Shown here: in pieces, positions 61,410 through 64,000 of the stretch
Layout: each line of letters opens with the position of its first letter
Numbering within the stretch: position 1 is the first letter of the stretch
From: Sulfuriferula nivalis
Lineage (GTDB): Bacteria > Pseudomonadota > Gammaproteobacteria > Burkholderiales > Sulfuriferulaceae
Length of the DNA: 64,000 nucleotides
Direction of reading: 5' to 3'
NCBI RefSeq assembly: GCF_009937995.1
Contig: NZ_AP021881.1
Coordinates: 3,100,001 to 3,164,000, forward strand
Notes under the pieces: generated by a model
The model's input: only the letters and a program-made list of their open reading frames with translations
What the model was told of the DNA's origin: nothing
The model's database searches: none
Made by a program: the position numbers and the translations under genes

Positions 61410-62213
61410 TTAGAAGTAGGTACTCACTGCTGCATCCAGCGCATCACGCATATCTGGATCATCTGTAATCGGACGGACCAGCGTCATGTGGCAAGCCGCC
61501 TTAGGATTGACGTTCTTGGCAATAAGACTTCCTGCGTAGATCAGCATACGAGTGGAGATACCTTCATCGAGACCATGCCCTTTGAGGTTACGCGCGCGCT
61601 CTGCAATGGATATCAGCTTGCCGGCCACCTCTGCAGTGACGCCAGTTTCGTGAGCGACAATCTCGGTCTCGATGTCATGTGCTGGATAATTAAAATCCAG
61701 AGCACCAAAACGCTGCTTGGTTGACTGTTTCAGATCCTTCATCAGAGACTGATAGCCTGGGTTGTAGGAAATAACCAACTGAAAATCCGGGTGCGCCTGG
61801 ATCAGCTCGCCTTTTTTCTCAAGCGGAAGTACACGACGATTATCAGTCAACGGATGAATGACCACGGTGGTATCTTGGCGTGCTTCGACTACCTCATCCA
61901 GATAGCAAATCGCACCATTACGTGCAGCAATCGCGAGCGGACCATCTTGCCAGCGAGTACCGTTTGCATCTAGCAGGAAGCGACCAACCAGATCAGATGC
62001 GGTCATGTCTTCATTACAAGCAACCGTAATTAACGGCTTGTTGAGTTTCCACGCCATGTACTCGACAAAACGAGTTTTACCGCAGCCAGTCGGTCCTTTT
62101 AGCATCATCGGCATGCGTACCGAGTAAGCTGCTTCGTACAACTCTATTTCATCAGCTACGTTGCGATAGTAGGGTTGTTTTTCGATTCTGTATTGATTGA
62201 TAATGTCATTCAT
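61410..62213 (-). CDS. cbbQ: Rubisco activase AAA+ subunit CbbQ
   Basis: 267 residues, MoxR-type AAA+. Walker A GPTGCGKT (residues 40-47), Walker B AICYLDEVVEA (about 100-110), sensor 1 LVISYNPGYQ and a terminal helix bundle. Forms hexamers that, with one CbbO, remodel inhibited Rubisco in carboxysomes. The order cbbQ-cbbO matches sulfur oxidisers with alpha-carboxysomes. Confidence 0.96.
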   Translation of the reverse strand: MNDIINQYRIEKQPYYRNVADEIELYEAAYSVRMPMMLKGPTGCGKTRFVEYMAWKLNKPLITVACNEDMTASDLVGRFLLDANGTRWQDGPLAIAARNGAICYLDEVVEARQDTTVVIHPLTDNRRVLPLEKKGELIQAHPDFQLVISYNPGYQSLMKDLKQSTKQRFGALDFNYPAHDIETEIVAHETGVTAEVAGKLISIAERARNLKGHGLDEGISTRMLIYAGSLIAKNVNPKAACHMTLVRPITDDPDMRDALDAAVSTYF

Positions 62214-62300
62214 GACTATTCCTTAATTGGGTAGATGAGTTCTCTATTAACAGCAGAACATAACCTGCCTGTTCTCAGCTAAGCACTATGCCTGGTCAAA

Positions 62301-62510
62301 TCAATCCGGCCAGACGCGATCCGGATGCTGTATGCCTGATTTGCTGGCTTTGGCTGGCGCAGGCTTGGCGCTGGCACGAGGCTTTGCCGTGGTTACCTTG
62401 GCTGCAACGGGAGCGATATCCGGCACTGCAGTTGTTGGAGGGATATCCTGCTGTTCTTTAATCTGGCGTACACCACGTACAAGTTTTGATCCTACATTTT
62501 TCACAGGCAT
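62301..62510 (-). CDS. mcdB: McdB-like carboxysome-positioning protein
   Basis: 69 residues, basic and low complexity (Ala, Lys and Pro rich, AKPRASAKPAPAKASKSG) with a conserved-looking end HPDRVWPD. Small disordered proteins with a C-terminal tryptophan following mcdA are characteristic of alpha-carboxysome McdB, which links carboxysomes to the nucleoid-bound McdA. The start overlaps the mcdA stop by 10 bases. The identity is based mainly on position, composition and the terminal Trp motif. Confidence 0.75.
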   Translation of the reverse strand: MPVKNVGSKLVRGVRQIKEQQDIPPTTAVPDIAPVAAKVTTAKPRASAKPAPAKASKSGIQHPDRVWPD

Positions 62511-63136
62511 AAAACCTCCTCGATAATCGCTTCAATATCAGCCACGGCATGTTTACCGCGTTTTCCCACGCCATATACGCTCAGGCCTTCTACTGCAGCG
62601 GTGCGATATGCCGCACGTCGCTGCATGCCTGATGCCAGTACAGGCACATCAAATTCTGTTACTACTTCACGCATTTCACGTGACAAAGCGTTGCGAGATT
62701 CCAGCTGATTCAGTACCAGACAGGCACGCAACCCGGGGTTGTCCTGTTGCGCTTTTTTGACTGCATTAGCCATATCCACACTCGCCCACAAATCTATAGG
62801 TGAAGGCAAAACGGGTATCAGCGCCAAGTTCGCGATGTGCATGATGGCAGCTACCGTTTCCCCTTGCACCGTAGGTGGACAATCAACCACTACATAACGA
62901 TAACTGCGTACCAATTTAGTAAGTACAGCAGTCGGATTACCTGCCAGTTGCGCAACACCTGGCAATCCTGAGTTACCACCACCCATGCCCACCCATTGGG
63001 TAATTGAGCGTTGCGGGTCGGCATCGACCAGATGCGTAGCACCACGTTTCGACAGTCCTGCCGCCAGATTCAGCGCCAGCGTGGTTTTGCCGGTTCCGCC
63101 TTTCTGGTTGATGACAGCGATAATGCGATTGGTCAT
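62501..63136 (-). CDS. mcdA: McdA-like ParA-family ATPase
   Basis: 211 residues. Deviant Walker A INQKGGTGKTTLALNLA (Lys12 and Lys17), Walker A' HLVDADPQRS and Walker B YVVVDCPPT. This ParA-type ATPase positions carboxysomes along the nucleoid with McdB. Its placement between the pterin-dehydratase-like gene and mcdB/cbbQ is the standard cso locus arrangement. Not related in function to the plasmid-type ParA at 27256. Confidence 0.92.
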   Translation of the reverse strand: MTNRIIAVINQKGGTGKTTLALNLAAGLSKRGATHLVDADPQRSITQWVGMGGGNSGLPGVAQLAGNPTAVLTKLVRSYRYVVVDCPPTVQGETVAAIMHIANLALIPVLPSPIDLWASVDMANAVKKAQQDNPGLRACLVLNQLESRNALSREMREVVTEFDVPVLASGMQRRAAYRTAAVEGLSVYGVGKRGKHAVADIEAIIEEVLCL

Positions 63137-63161
63137 GGTTAACTCCGCTTCCTGTTGCTAA

Positions 63162-63446
63162 TTATTTAGCAACTGTAGTGGAAACCAGTGCGTGCATCTC
63201 GACGATAAAGCTGGAGTTGCGTTCATTCAGCACAGCGAGACCTTCACCATCAATACTGACGTTGGCATAAGTTTTTCCAAAATTAATATTTGGATAGTAA
63301 TCTTCACGTTTTGACAGCTCTGCCAGTTCATCCAGAAACTTCCGGGTCTCTGGATAGCTGTTAAAGTCAAAGCGTTTATTCATGGTTGGTTCAAGGACTT
63401 TGCCGACTAAAACCGTGTCCTTATTGGCAATATTAGCTTCACTCAT
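63162..63446 (-). CDS. Pterin-4a-carbinolamine dehydratase-like Rubisco assembly factor (acRAF)
   Basis: 94 residues. NKRFDFNSYPETRKFLDELA, then YYPNINFGKTYANVSID, corresponds to the PCD fold (DhhPdi...Y..V) but lacks the catalytic His pair of true dehydratases (YYPN in place of HHPD), as described for the alpha-carboxysome Rubisco assembly factor. It acts on folding or assembly of form I Rubisco. The start overlaps the bfr-like stop by 4 bases (ATGA). Confidence 0.85.
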   Translation of the reverse strand: MSEANIANKDTVLVGKVLEPTMNKRFDFNSYPETRKFLDELAELSKREDYYPNINFGKTYANVSIDGEGLAVLNERNSSFIVEMHALVSTTVAK

Positions 63447-63886
63447 TGCTCTACTCCCTTATGAATTTCCGTCAACATACGATCCAGCTCTTCCAAATGT
63501 CCTAGCTCATCTTGCAAAATCGCTGTGAGCAGCGCATGGGTTTCACTATCTCGTATTCGTGCACAATAATTCGTTGCTTCTTCATATAATCGAATTGCTT
63601 CGATCTCCAGTACACGGTCTATCAGCAGCATTTCTTCTACACTACGACCAGTACGAGCCGGAGGTAATTGCGTAGCATTGGACGGGATGCCCAAAACCAG
63701 CATCCTCGCCATCAGTCGTTCAGCATGCACCAGCTCTTCTTTTACATCTGTACGCAGTCGGGTACTCATGTCTGTCATACCCCACAAACCGGCAAGTGTG
63801 GCTTGCATCAGATACTGTTGCACAGCCGCTAGTTCGTGGCTAAGGGCGCGCGACAGATATCCGTTTAAACGAGGGTCGGACTGCAT
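63443..63886 (-). CDS. Ferritin-like (bacterioferritin-type) protein of the carboxysome locus
   Basis: 147 residues from ATG 63886, with GGAGG 7 bases upstream; an ATG at 63892 is too close to that site. Four-helix bundle with diiron-type ligands: SHELAAVQQYL, KEELVHAERLM, LEIEAIRLYEE and QDELGHLEEL. In cso operons a bacterioferritin-like gene follows the shell genes; its role is not settled, perhaps in iron or redox protection. Overlaps the following acRAF gene. Confidence 0.85.
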   Translation of the reverse strand: MQSDPRLNGYLSRALSHELAAVQQYLMQATLAGLWGMTDMSTRLRTDVKEELVHAERLMARMLVLGIPSNATQLPPARTGRSVEEMLLIDRVLEIEAIRLYEEATNYCARIRDSETHALLTAILQDELGHLEELDRMLTEIHKGVEQ

Positions 63887-63912
63887 GGGCATACCTCCAT
63901 TAGTAGCGAGTA

Positions 63913-63999
63913 TCAGCTGATGTCGCCATCACGGCCGCCAATGCTGGCGTCAGGTGTGCTTGGCAGGATGTTTTCTACCTCAGAGTGCACGCGAGCGAT
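63913..63999 (-). CDS. csoS1: Carboxysome shell protein CsoS1, C-terminal end (partial)
   Basis: Minus-strand frame entering from the window edge and ending at TGA 63915-63913. IARVHSEVENILPS, then TPDASIGGRDGDIS, is the C-terminus of BMC-domain shell proteins of the CsoS1 type (ARVHxEVExILP motif). Most of the gene lies outside. It precedes the ferritin-like gene by about 25 bases. Confidence 0.85.
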   Translation of the reverse strand: MARVHSEVENILPSTPDASIGGRDGDIS

Positions 64000-64000
64000 G

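Noticed and set aside
1..64000. tRNA, rRNA and riboswitch genes
   Set aside because: None recognised by eye on either strand; a covariance search could still find a small RNA.

Overview
The window reads as chromosome of a chemolithoautotrophic proteobacterium, probably a betaproteobacterial sulfur or iron oxidiser with alpha-carboxysomes. The main evidence is the right end, where the tail of a cso/cbb locus encodes a CsoS1-type shell protein C-terminus, a ferritin-like protein, a pterin-dehydratase-like assembly factor, McdA/McdB, the Rubisco activase pair CbbQ/CbbO and the DabA/DabB inorganic-carbon pump. This block (53.6-64 kb, minus strand) is tightly packed, with several ATGA overlaps. 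A CbbR-like LysR regulator faces it at 52.3 kb. The genus is an inference; no rRNA or other phylogenetic marker is present.

Left end (1-11.7 kb): a DinJ/YafQ toxin-antitoxin pair, HU and a DUF4337 membrane protein precede a type VI secretion module. That module has a 1155-residue VgrG, a phospholipase D effector (Tle5 type) and a Tli4-like lipoprotein immunity gene, joined by 4-bp overlaps. The immunity gene has lost its last 45 or so codons to a one-base shift in a C7 run. Next to it lies a decayed second copy of the effector, then Sel1-repeat proteins and a beta-barrel protein.

12-25 kb: a BrnT/BrnA pair and a serine recombinase are followed by an array of gene cassettes separated by attC sites, with no integron integrase in view (a CALIN). 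All cassette genes lie on the minus strand: DUF1203, a nitrilase-family hydrolase, a small unknown, DUF2867, an Asp/Glu racemase, a tandemly duplicated monooxygenase, a membrane-anchored unknown and DUF1330. Mobile elements have split the array: a frameshifted tyrosine recombinase, an IS3-family element nested in another, and an IS66 element with an intact 8-bp target duplication.

25-33.5 kb: Tpx, a vgrG stub, HigBA, an orphan ParA/ribbon-helix-helix partition pair with AT-rich inverted sites and iteron-like repeats, then a strong promoter overlapped by a Fur-box-like site. That promoter drives a porin, a secreted NHL-like protein, a Tat-exported DyP peroxidase and an AhpD-like protein.

33.5-51 kb: a mosaic of Tn3-family transposons. 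One complete Tn3 (33749-37685), a second complete Tn3 carrying a VapX/VapD toxin-antitoxin (46554-50840) and solo Tn3-type ends surround an IS6 remnant, an ECF42-type sigma factor operon with DGPF/YCII and VOC genes, a RibD-like reductase, a Tn3-like MITE, an IS3 stub, a second identical IS66 copy, and two truncated genes that look like pieces of a lost phage-defence locus. Most of these junctions show no target duplication, so deletion and inter-element recombination have reshaped the region.
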